From Haematococcus lacustris (taxonomy: Eukaryota; Chlorophyta; Chlorophyceae; Chlamydomonadales; Haematococcaceae): a DNA stretch of 64,000 nt. Where the stretch lies: the NCBI GenBank assembly GCA_030144725.1, contig JASKMD010000011.1, forward strand, positions 7,586,058-7,650,057. Reading direction: 5' to 3'. Below the pieces are notes generated by a model that saw only the letters and a program-made list of their open reading frames with translations, was not told the origin of the DNA and made no database searches. The position numbers and the translations under genes are program-made. The first letter of the stretch is position 1. The number at the start of each line of letters is the position of its first letter. Shown in pieces: positions 21,768 through 32,149 of this stretch.

Positions 21768-24700
21768 ATGCTCAAGTCCTTTCTCGATGTCAGGGTCACC
21801 CCTGCAAGCCAGCGTTCCTCGCGACTCTTGTCAGCAGCGCCCAGGTATGCCTCTCTGCGCGTCAATCCCGTTCCGGAACTCACTACCTGTGAACGGTCTA
21901 AGATGATGGTGCCGTTCCCGTGTTCCGTCACGCAGGTTGGGAAGGTGTCAGCGCGTAGGCCTGCGAACCATTGCCCAGGCTGTGGTCGCGCCTGCTCCTG
22001 ACCTGTTACCTTCCCTTGCCCCCCCTTGTAACCCGTTGTTGGACATTCACAAGTCCACAATTGCCACCATTCCTGATCCCCGGCCCAAGCCTGCAGTGGA
22101 CGTGGGCATCAATGTCAGCAAGTGAGAGCAAGCAGTCCCAGCCACCTGATTGCGCATAGTGCACTGTGGTAGTGCTTGTGGACAGCTGTATGTCCTCAAA
22201 CTGTGCAGCTCCCAGGCAGATTATCTTTCATTTGAATTGCACCTACAGCATGGTGTGCACAGCCTCCCTGCTTCTAGGCTAGATGTTGGAAAGAGCCAGG
22301 CCGCAGCTGGCTCTTGCTTGCTCGTCCCTGGTTGCAGGTTTGTGGAGGACAACTACACACCCTACAATGGTGATGCGTCCTTCCTGGCATCTGCCACAGA
22401 GCGCACCACCAAGCTGTGGTCAGAGTTGGAGCACCTAATTCACAAGGAGCTGGAGAAGGGTGAGTCACCTGGCCCTCTCTGGGGTGACAGCCTCTCAGCC
22501 TGCCTTGCGCCCGTGGGTCACTTCCACTCCATACCTCTGCAGCAGAAGAGCAGCTCCATGCCTCTGCATATGCAAGCACGGTATGCTGACGTGCCCACTT
22601 CATGTCACCTCTTGCACACCTCACCTTTCCTTCCCCTTTCACCCTAATTGCTCAATCGCCACCTCTGCCAATGGTCAGCTACAGTTTGCATCATGTTGTG
22701 TTGTGTGCAGGTGTGCTAGACGTGGACCCCAGCAAGCCCTCCACTATCACCGCCTTTGGCCCCGGCTACATTGACCAAGCCCTGGAGAAGATTGTAGGCC
22801 TGCAGGTCAGTCAATGCAGCAGGCAGCACCGGATAGCTACTAGGCTGCTGCTGCTGCTGCCACTACATACTCCAGCCAGCTGAGCTGCCTGCCCCTTCAT
22901 TTCCTTGCAGACTGACGCGCCACTGAAGCGCGCCATTAAGCCACAGGGCGGTGTGGGCATGGTGCGCTCCTCCTTGGAGGCCTATGGCTACACTGCTGAC
23001 CCGCATGTGGAGGAGCTGTACACCAAGGTTAGACGGGAGAGGGAAGGCAGAGTGTGAGGGTGGTTGAAGCAGGTCAAGACGGGTTGAGGGAGCGGGAGAG
23101 ATGGGCTGGGCTGTGTCCTCTTGGCTGCGGCGCCTTGCCACTCACCTGCTGAGAGTAACCCAGCACTGGCTGCTGACTGCTGGCTGCAGATTCGCAAGAC
23201 TCACAACCAGGGCGTGTTTGATGCCTACACAGCTGAGATGCGGGCGGTGAGTATGTCAGCTAGGTTAGTATTCATCAGCTTGAACTACAGATGCCTGGCC
23301 TTGCCTGCTGGTCGTTTGGCCACATGCTTTACGAAGTTCATAGAGTGCTCCTGTGGACCTGTCGTCGCTATTGATGTGATGGGGTATGGCTGCCTGCCCA
23401 GGCGCGCAAGTCTGGGATCTTGTCTGGCCTGCCTGACGGCTACGGGCGCGGCCGCATCATCGGGGACTACAGGTGACAGGCTGGGAGGCTAGGCCTAGGA
23501 AGCAAATAGGCGGCAGGCCCCTGCACCTTGCAGGTGATCCCAGCTGCCCAAGGTATGAGAGACAACGCTATGAGTTGTTTGATCTGTGTGGCTGCAGGCG
23601 TGTGGCCCTCTATGGTGTGGATGCCCTGATCAAGGCCAAGCAGATGGACCTGAAGGTCAACCTGCTGGGGGTCATGGACGAGGAGCGTATCAGGTCAGTC
23701 AGTCATCAGCCAACCTACCAACTTTTAATCGCCTGCCTGCCTGCCTGCTTGCTTGCCTACTTGCCTACTTGCCTACCCGCCTGCCCGCCTGATTTCTATT
23801 ACTGTTTGCCCGTAAAGATGAGCGCATTGCTTGTGCTTGTTTCTGACGACTGCTGTTGGTTGACTGCAGGTTGCGTGAGGAGGTGAATGATCAGATCCGC
23901 GCTCTGAACGAGCTGAAGCAGATGGCTGCCAGCTATGGTCATGACGTGAGCAAGCCAGCTCAGAGCGCCCAGGAGGCTGTGCAGTGGCTGTACTACGGCT
24001 ACCTGGGGGCAGTCAAGGAGCAGGTGAGGGGCAGGCAGGCAGCAGGCCAGCAGGAGGGCTGGGTGAGGGGGTGCATGCAGTGTGCGAACCTGTGTGGTCT
24101 GGTGATGGCTACAAGCGGGTGTGCTCGTATGACAGTGCATGGCCCCTGCCCTGAGCTGGCCCCTGCCCCCACTCCCTGCTTGCCTGGCCTTGTGTGCGTC
24201 CAGGACGGCGCTGCCATGAGCATGGGCCGCATTGACGCCTTCCTGGACATCTTCTTTGAGCGTGACCTGGCCGCCAACCGCATCACTGAGGCCGAGGCAC
24301 AGGAGCTGATTGACGACTTTGTCATCAAGCTGCGCATTGTCAGGTAAGGCCCAGTCAGCGCTGTGGATGTGATGCTTGCTGCAGCTTGCAATAAGATGTC
24401 CTTCATGGCCCTGCACCTGCTATACCCAGGTACTGCACCCACTCATGCTGCTGCTGCTGCTGTCGTGTGCTGTGCAGGCAGCTGCGCACACCGGAGTACA
24501 ATGCCCTATTTGCCGGGGACCCCACCTGGGTGACCTGCGTGCTGGGCGGAACTGCCACCTCGGGCGCTTCCATGGTCACCAAGACCAGCTTCCGCATGTT
24601 GTAAGTAGCAAGCTTAGCAATCATAGGGTTACAGTTCCTTTTGTGCACACTTAAGAAGCCGGGCTTACGCTTCCTTAATAGAAGGGATGTAGCAAGGCTT

Positions 24701-27655
24701 GTTGTTTCATGTCCACTGGGGTTGGTTTGTCATACCTTCACCGATGGCCTGCACCTTGCTTCCTTTGCATCCCCTTGAGTATCCCTCTTTTAAGCAATAA
24801 CATAGCAGTGCCCATCTTAGCGCAAGCACCAGCTGTTTGTCCAAGGCCCCAATCCTGGCCTTGACCCTGGCGCTGCAGACAGACCTTGTACAACCTAGGA
24901 CCTGCCCCAGAGCCAAACATGACCATCATGTGGAACCAGGTGCTGCCCCAGGGCTTCAAGGAGTTCTGCGCCCGGGTAAGACCTCTCCCATCACTGTTCT
25001 GCTCACTTGCACAGGGTCCCTACCCACCTTGTCTTGATCCCTTGCTCAGCCTGTAGTTTTGATTGTTGTCAGGCTTGTGGATTGTTGTCCTTGCTGAAGC
25101 TTGCTGTATGCTGCCCTTTCTGCGGTGCCTTGTGTCTGCCACTCTGCTTGTTTGCAACCTATGCTTGTAAGTTGCTGTCTGGAAGCTTTTTGAAAGGGTG
25201 GCTGAGTGTGACTTTGCAGGTGTCTATTGACACGAGCAGCATCCAGTATGAGAGTGATGTTATGATGAGCAAGCTGTTCGGCTGCGACTATGGTGAGTGA
25301 TTGGGTACTCAACATAGCACTTTGATCAGGATGTTATGCTTTTTGCCCTGTTTTATTGTTGTACATGGCGCCTGTGCCCCATGCATGCCCTGCTCTGCTT
25401 GTTTGCAGGCATTGCATGCTGCGTCAGCGCCATGCGCATTGGCAAGGATATGCAATACTTTGGCGCACGTGCCAACCTGCCCAAGCTGCTGCTCTACGTC
25501 ATGAACGAGGTGAGGCCTGCAGCCGCAGCCGACATTGCCTGAGACTACCTGCCCTCCTGCCTTCCCGTTCACCTGCTGCTATCAGCCTCTTATTTCTACA
25601 CTCTAGTCTGCTGACTTGCGCTGCTGTCTGGCTGGTGCTGCTGCAGGGCCGTGATGAGGTGAGTGGCGACCAGGTGGGCCCCAAGTTTGCCCCGCTGCTC
25701 GACAAGACGGCGCCACTGGACTTTGAGGAGGTCAAGGCCAAGCTGGAAGCGGGTGAGGGGCAAGCAGGGAGGGAGGCAGGGCCTTGCAGGCTGTTACAGC
25801 CAGCCCTCCACCTAACCCTAACCCTTGTCAGGCCTGCCTGATCTGGTGTGATCTAATCTGATGACCTGATCCTGGCTTGGGTGTAACTTGTGTGATGCGC
25901 AGGCATGGAGTGGCTGGCGGGCATGTACTGCAACACCATGAATGTCATTCACTACATGCACGACAAGGTATGTGTGTTCAGGGTTGGCATCAAGCTGCAT
26001 TAAACAGTTTTGTAGTGACCATGTGCTAGGGCATGGCATTATGGCCAAGCACACTTATCCAGCAAAATGGACAGGCTTAAATGTGTTTGCTTTCCCCTGT
26101 GCTTGCGCAGTACAACTATGAGCGGCTGCAGATGGCGCTGCACGACACCCATGTGCGCCGCCTGCTGGCCTTTGGCATCTCAGGCTTCTCCGTCGTCACT
26201 GACTCCCTGTCAGCAATCAAGTATGCCAAGGTCAGTGTACAGCTGCCTGCTGGCTGCATTGCCTGGGTCTGGCTACTGCTGTCATTGTCTGCTTCTTGTG
26301 CCCTTTACTCTTGGTTTATCTGACTGGTGTAGCCTGGTGACCAGGCTATTTGACCCAGGAAGCAAGCTTACTTGTCAGGGTGGCCCCTTTTGTGGCAAAC
26401 GTATGCATTCCTGTGATGCCCTTGTTACATACCTGACCAATGGCCGGGTTCCTTTGATGTCCTTGTTACATGTGGGTGGACTGTCTGCTGCACCGCGCAG
26501 GTAACCCCCATCCTGAACGACAAGGGCATCACTGTGGACTTCAAGGTGGAGGGCGAGTTCCCCAAGTGAGTGAGACGCAGGGTACACAGGGCATGACACC
26601 TCCCTGGTTGCACTCCTGGCAATAGCCCCTGGTGCTTGGCCCCGCACCTTGCTCTCCCCTTGCCTGCCTGATGCTGCCCCATGGCCTGTGTGCAGGTACG
26701 GCAATGATGAGGACAAGGCTGATGAGATTGCCACCTGGGTGGCCACCACATTCAGCGAGAAGCTGAGCAAGCAGCACACCTACCGCAACAGCATCCCAAC
26801 GCTGTCGGTGCTCACCATCACCAGCAATGTGGTGAGTGACATGCCCTGAACAGGCTTTTCCTCTCCCTCCCCTGCTGCCCGATGTATTGCTCTATGTAGC
26901 TGTCGTGGCAGCGTGCATTGCTGCATGACAGTGAGAGGCACTGACACCTGACCATGGGGCCTGCTGCATCCGCTGACAGGTGTACGGCAAGAAGACCGGT
27001 TCCACGCCTGATGGCCGCAAGGCAGGCCAGCCATTCGCCCCTGGTGCCAACCCCCTGCACGGCCGTGATGCAAGCGGCGCCCTAGCCTCACTGAACTCGG
27101 TGGCCAAGGTGCCGTACTCAGCCTGCCTGGACGGCGTTTCCAACACCTTCTGCCTGGTGCCACAGGTCAGTAACATGCAGGCGGCTGTTTTGCAAACATG
27201 ATGCTGCTTGCATGAACCAAACCATGCTAGCATGTGCAGCAAAGCAGTGGGTGCAAGTGCATCATGTGGTGCTGGTGGTGTGGCTGCAGGTGCTGGGTAA
27301 GGGTGGGCCGCAGGACCGTGCCCGCAACCTGTCAGCTGTGCTGGACGGCTATTTCGAGCAGGGAGGGCACCACGTCAACATCAATGTGCTCAACAGGGCA
27401 ATGCTGGAGGTGAGGGAATTGAACTGTTTTTATTCATATATTTACTATTCCATAGTCCCTGGCGTTTACATGTACTGTATGGCTGTGTTTACATGCTGTT
27501 GCTTGTCGTGGCTGGCCCTGCAGGATGCCATGGAGCACCCTGAGAACTACCCCAGCCTGACCATCCGCGTGTCGGGCTATGCAGTGCACTTTGCCAAGCT
27601 GACCCGAGAGCAGCAGATGGAAGTCATTGCCAGAACCTTTCATGACAACATGTGA
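21768..27655 (+). CDS. PFL1: Pyruvate formate-lyase, complete 22-exon gene
   Basis: Central enzyme of formate fermentation in dark-anoxic algae. Exons: 21768-21844, 21936-22121, 22338-22459, 22711-22805, 22911-23027, 23190-23246, 23402-23472, 23598-23693, 23870-24023, 24204-24343, 24478-24600, 24879-24975, 25220-25292, 25409-25509, 25647-25752, 25903-25967, 26111-26230, 26501-26565, 26696-26831, 26980-27165, 27290-27409, 27524-27655. The CDS is 2,439 nt (812 residues) with every phase consistent. Residues 1 to about 85 form an Arg/Ser/Leu-rich transit peptide. The catalytic core starts at [17 protein letters not shown]. Active-site Cys473-Cys474 lie in GIACCVSAM (25417-25422). The glycyl-radical residue is Gly787 in RVSGYAVHF (codon 27575-27577). 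Dual plastid/mitochondrial targeting is known for Chlamydomonas PFL; here only the transit-like composition is seen. Gene symbol follows the Chlamydomonas name. Confidence 0.97.
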
Positions 27656-27922
27656 GCAGCTGCAACAGCATGCGACCTTGCATAAGCGGATGTGCCGGCT
27701 TGCCCTTGGCCATGGCGGGCATACCTTGGCTGCTGAACCTGTGACTATTGTGAATCATTGCATTTCAGCATGTTTAGCAGAGGCATAAATGTTCAGTTTT
27801 CATGTACGACTTTTTTTTGCATGAGGCATTGTTTGGCAGAGAACATTGAATCAGGATGTGTCAGTAGGTTAGGCATGCAGCGTTGACTATAGCGGAGTTC
27901 GTGTGTTTTGGTCCGGTGTTCC

Positions 27923-27927
27923 TGTAA
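27923..27927 (+). terminator. Candidate TGTAA polyadenylation signal of PFL
   Basis: TGTAA, the green-algal poly(A) signal, lies 268 nt after the PFL stop codon in an AT-richer 3' region. Cleavage would be expected 10-20 nt further on. Confidence 0.55.
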
Positions 27928-27945
27928 TGCAATCTCCCCGTACTC

Positions 27946-28694
27946 GAGGTACATATTTCCAACACATGCGCCTCACCAATATACCCGACTTCACACGTAT
28001 CCCTCAACACTGAACCTTAGCACTACCACTAATCCTAACCCCACCGCCGTCACTGTCCAGCATTGATCGATATGCAGTGATACTACTAAACGGTTTGATA
28101 AGCTCATGCCGTGATGGCTGATTCAAAATGCAGCAGCCTAGTCTGCAGTAGGCACTGTAGCTACGATCAATCCAGGCTTTGGCTACGGCGGATGATGAAC
28201 CAGCTGTTCCCTTGTAATGGGGCAAGGTGACGCATACAAACCGTTGACTCAGCCTCAACCCCTCTCTTAGCCAAGCACGGGCATCAGTCCCGCTGATCTC
28301 GTGCAAGGCAGCTGGCCACTTGTATGCGAGCATGGCTCGGTGCTAGGGCGGCACACTTCCTCCATGTCGTTGCCTCCAGGTGGGGCCGCCCAATCCCAAC
28401 AATGCGCTGCAGACTCAGCGCTGCACTCGTGCCCCTGTATAACCACCTGCCCTGCGTCTGGCTTCATGGGGAAGTCGTCTGCGGCCTTCCCTGTATCCTT
28501 ACCCTTCTGATTCTTGTCAGGGTTGACAGCTGTGGCAGGCTCAGGGCGGTTTGTGCAGGGTCCAGGGAGGCTGCACGGAGACATTAACCTGACTCTAGGC
28601 ACTACAACAGTCCACGCACTTGCTTGCCGCGCCATTTGCTCCAGGCTGGATGCAGCAGTGACCTTGGAGGCGCCTTGGCCTAAGCGGGGTAGGC
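27946..28694. other. Intergenic with unassigned minus-strand frames
   Basis: Two overlapping minus-strand frames (28635-28267 and 28333-28004) could be exons of a small protein containing DARAWLREGLRLSQRFVCVT. I recognise no family, and splice joins are not evident. Treated as unresolved. Confidence 0.3.
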
Positions 28695-29345
28695 TGGGGT
28701 GCTAGTGCGGTGCTGCAGGCCTGCTGCAAGGTGGTGTGCTGGCCCAGGGGCACCGACCAGCGGCAGGGCAGGGTGGTGCTTGTGGATGAGCACCGCACCA
28801 CCCGAGTCAGCTCAACAGTGGATGGCCAGCAGCCCTACGAGGAGCAGCTGGATCATGAGCAGCCCACCAACCCTGCGGACTGTAAGCCCCCAGCAGGGCA
28901 GGTGGACCTCCGCCTGCTGCGTCCAGCCTGGAGCCAGCAGCGTGACCAGCCCGTGCGGGGCATGATGTGGTGCCCAGCAGTGGCACCCCGCAAGCCCCCA
29001 CAGGCTCCATGCAGCAGCCAGGCAGCCACACAGCCAGCAGCCTCAAAGCCTGGGCCCAGCACTCCCGCGCCAGCCAAGCTCAGTAAGCGCACCGAGGCTG
29101 AGTAAGCAGTTGAGCCCACCCAGCCCAAGGCAAGGCCCAGGGCAAGGCTGCCAAAGCCAAGTCAGCACCACAGCCAGGCAAGTGGCTGGACAGGGACTGC
29201 AATGCAGCGTTGAACATGCAGCGCATTGGGGAGAGCAGGTGGCGCCCGCTGGAGCTGTGCTGGTGGCCAAACCAGGCAGCTCTACCAACCAAGGGCAAGG
29301 AGTACCCTGGCCTGGGCTACAAGCGGCTGCGAGACAGGCCACCCT
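28695..29345 (+). pseudogene. Fanzor/TnpB-like RuvC nuclease remnant
   Basis: Eukaryotic TnpB relatives (Fanzor) are RNA-guided DNA nucleases carried by transposons. Frame 28710-29105 contains VVLVDEHRTTRV, which matches the RuvC-II segment VDE(F/Y)RTS, and then VRGMMWCP. The frame ends in a TAA inside an Ala/Pro/Lys linker. After a shift, another frame reads WLDRDCNAALNMQRIGESRW (29174-29233), the RuvC-III motif DRDxNAAxN. The usual zinc-ribbon cysteines are mostly missing (TTRVSS where TSxxC is expected). The N-terminal half and the first RuvC motif are absent. With a stop and a frameshift this copy is dead. Similar long ORFs are recalled from Haematococcus lacustris, unverified. Confidence 0.68.
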
Positions 29346-30048
29346 GGTCTTGCCCTTGCGACCCCTCTCACCATCCCCGCCACAGCCGCCAACACAGCTT
29401 TTGGAGCTGCCCCATCGCCAACAGCTCTCCCTCAGCCTCGGCACCCAAATTCACCAATCCTCCCTCTGGTGCCTCATCCCCCCCACCCCTACCTTCCCTC
29501 CTTCCCTCTGGAGCCTAGTTTGCATGGCAGCCCTTGATGCTATGGACCTTGGCCGCTGCCCTCTCTGGGCTCTCACCCATCACCATAGCTCTCAGCGACC
29601 ACTCCATCCACCCTCGACCATTTCTGCAGCCAGTCAGCTTGCCATCACTACCTTTTGGCATCACCTACAAAACTTCACCCATCCCCCTCCCTTCATTTCT
29701 GCTCAAGACGGATCCCTTAGTGTCACTTTTCCGGGTACCCCTCCTGGACCCACTGACTCTTAACGTGTTTCACTTCCCTCTCCTTCCTAGCCCTCCTAGC
29801 TCAAACCTTTTGTGTCTCTAGCTCCCTTCCCCTTCCTTGCTCCTAAGCTTTTGAGGTCTCTCCCCCCTGTCCTTCGCTGTAAAAGGTTTAGCTCCCTTCT
29901 CCTTCCTCTCTCCTCTGTTCTCTGTCTGTCTCCTCTAGTTTCATGTTCTCTTCTCTGTCTCTGTACTCTTCTCAGTCTTTCACCTATAGGGGTTGGCTTG
30001 TATCCACCCGAGCGCTACCTCCTTAGTGTAACAACAACTACTACTACT

Positions 30049-30051
<3 letters not shown>
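29346..30051 (+). mobile_element. CT-rich tail and retroposon-like 3' end after the Fanzor remnant
   Basis: Pyrimidine-rich non-coding sequence with repeated CTCCCTTCTCCTTCC-like blocks. It ends GTATCCACCC...CTCCTTAGTGTAACAACAACTAC at 30001-30045 (two parts quoted), nearly the same terminus as at 10048-10098, followed by an (ACTACT)/(CAG) run. It may be the 3' region of the element that carried the nuclease. Confidence 0.4.

Positions 30052-30099
<48 letters not shown>
30052..30099 (+). repeat. (CAG)16 microsatellite
   Basis: Uninterrupted CAG repeat directly after ACTACTACTACC. Confidence 0.95.
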
Positions 30100-30101
<2 letters not shown>

Positions 30102-30495
30102 GCAGTGGCACAGTAGTGTGGGCCCTGCTTTGAGCTGTCACCAGCATACATTAGTGCATGCAGGTCATGCCAACTCTAGACCGCAGCCCTCAGGGGTCGG
30201 GCAATGGTGTAGGAGGTAGGCACTCGTGTGCCAATGTGCCATGCGCATGGGTATACTCCACACAGCTCCATAACCAGCTTTTGAGTGGTCCCTAGCGGTG
30301 TCTATGAGTGGTCCCTAGTAGTCTGACTCGAGTGGGGGGAGGGACGATGGACTGCCCCAGTCGCAAAAACTTCCAGAGTGCATGCGAGTATTCCATAGTT
30401 TGCGTACAGAACACCATCCCATCCTGACCCACTACACCGTAACTCACGGGAGCTCGTACCCAGTAATGCCGGGATGCTGATAACATTACCCCGGA

Positions 30496-31586
30496 ATGGA
30501 GGCCGAACTGTGCTCCGCAATAGCAGGCTACAAAGAGCAGGTCAGTGGCAGCCCAGGCAGCTGCGCGGCCGAGATGGCGAGCAGCCGGTGCTTGCACCCT
30601 GCAACTGCGGGCTGTCCTTTGCTGCGTTCAGATTGCGCGACTCAGCCAGCATCTATGCAGCCATCCGCACGACGAAGACGCTGCCGAGGTTTTTTTGACT
30701 TGAGCAGCTGGCAGGCTCCAGGCCGATGACCCTACCCCAACCCCTACCGTTCCCGCCGGTGCTGCTGCTGGTGCTGCAGATGAAGGAGCAGCTACATCAG
30801 GCTCTGCTGTTCACTGAGTCAGCATACAGCGAGGCGTTTGGGAGCAGCGACACCTCCCACGAAAGCCACGCAACTGAAGCTTTGGTGGAAGACCCCCATC
30901 CTGGCACTTCACTGGAGGCTGGGACAGCATCACCCGCCACGACTGAGAGCCCTGAGGCCTGTGGCGCCCAGACAGCGCCCCCAGGCCCTGTCCCCAGCTG
31001 CTCCCCCGTGCCCTGCTCGTCCCCTGCACTGCTGCCCCCCCGGAGTGACTGCCCCTCCCCTGCTCCTGTGCATCAGTTTGATGTAGACGAGGAACGCGCC
31101 ATCTTGGCTGCAGCACTGGCTGCAGCGCACAGCCACAGCAGCAGCAACCCGCGCGGCCTAGCTGACTCTGCCGCAGCAGCCCGGGCGCAGGCATTGGGGA
31201 TGCTGTTGGGGCAGGCCGAGCTGCTAGGAGGCGACACAGGGGCGGGGATGGCTGCTGACAGGGCAGAGCTGCAGGGGCCCGGGGGGCTGGGGTGTCGGGC
31301 AGGGCCAGCTCAGCGCAACAAGCGTGCGGCGCAGCACTCCCCCGCCCCCTCCAGCTGCCTGCAGGGGGGCAGTGAAATGCTTGACCAGACCTGCACCCCT
31401 GGCCTCCCTGACCCAGGGGAGGTCAACCAGCCCTGCCTACCCCATGACCCTGGCCCCAGCCCCAGCCGGCAGCGCCAGCTGCTGGCCCATGCGGCCCAGA
31501 GGGTTGTGGCTGCCATGCAGGTCACAGGTGCCATGGGGGCCTGCCATGACAGCAGTGGTGGCGAGGAGGTGGAGGAGGGCGACGAG
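30496..31586 (+). CDS. Coding region of an unrecognised, mostly disordered protein; possible 5' part of the METTL16 gene
   Basis: Exon 30496-30540 starts MEAELCSAIAGYKEQ and ends at GTCAGT. Exon 30780-31586 follows in phase 0 with MKEQLHQALLFTESAYSEAF, a predicted helical start. It then turns into a long Ser/Pro/Ala/Glu-rich disordered stretch with one ordered island (HQFDVDEERAILAAALAAA) and ends GGEEVEEGDE before GTGAGC. An acceptor at 31655 would join in phase to the open frame that runs without stop into the METTL16 start at 32150. A single gene with a disordered N-terminal extension is therefore possible. Equally it may be a separate small gene. No family recognised. Confidence 0.45.
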
Positions 31587-32149
31587 GTGAGCAGCAGCTT
31601 CACGGGGGCATGTCAGGGGTGCGCATCGCAGGCGGGGAGGAGGAGGAGGTGCAGCAGCCCCCCGCCCGCACCAGCCTCGCCCCGCCTCCTGCCAGCAGCT
31701 TGGCAGGCCCGCACCAACGCAGCAGGGGGCGGTCAGGGGCAGGCCGCAGCAAGCAGCCAGCGCCTGCCAGCTGGCACCAGGGCGAGCACGACCCTGACCT
31801 GCAGCCCAGCCAGCTGCTGCAGCCGGTGCAAGGCCAGGACTTGAGCCTGCTGCCCACCCTTGCCTCCGGCCCCTCCGCCTACCCTCATGCGCACAGCCAC
31901 CCGCACCATCAAACACACACGCTGCCAGCTTGCAGGCACCGCATGCAGCCCGAGCAACAGCAGCAGGCGGAGGGGGGCCAGGCGGGGGTCCAGGATGCGG
32001 GGGCCAGCGTCGACATGTTGGGGCTGGAGCCCCCCCAGCTGCCCCCCCAGCCCACCCACCCCCCCAACCCCCACATGCTGCACCCCGGTGTCCCACCCGC
32101 TGCAGCGGGCAGGGCGGTGGTGCGGGGCGGGCGTGCGGGCAATGCGCGG

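Noticed and set aside
21768..27655. Bacterial contamination or recent bacterial transfer of PFL and its activase
   Set aside because: Twenty-one and seven phase-consistent introns respectively, transit peptides and algal codon/GC character argue for long-resident nuclear genes.
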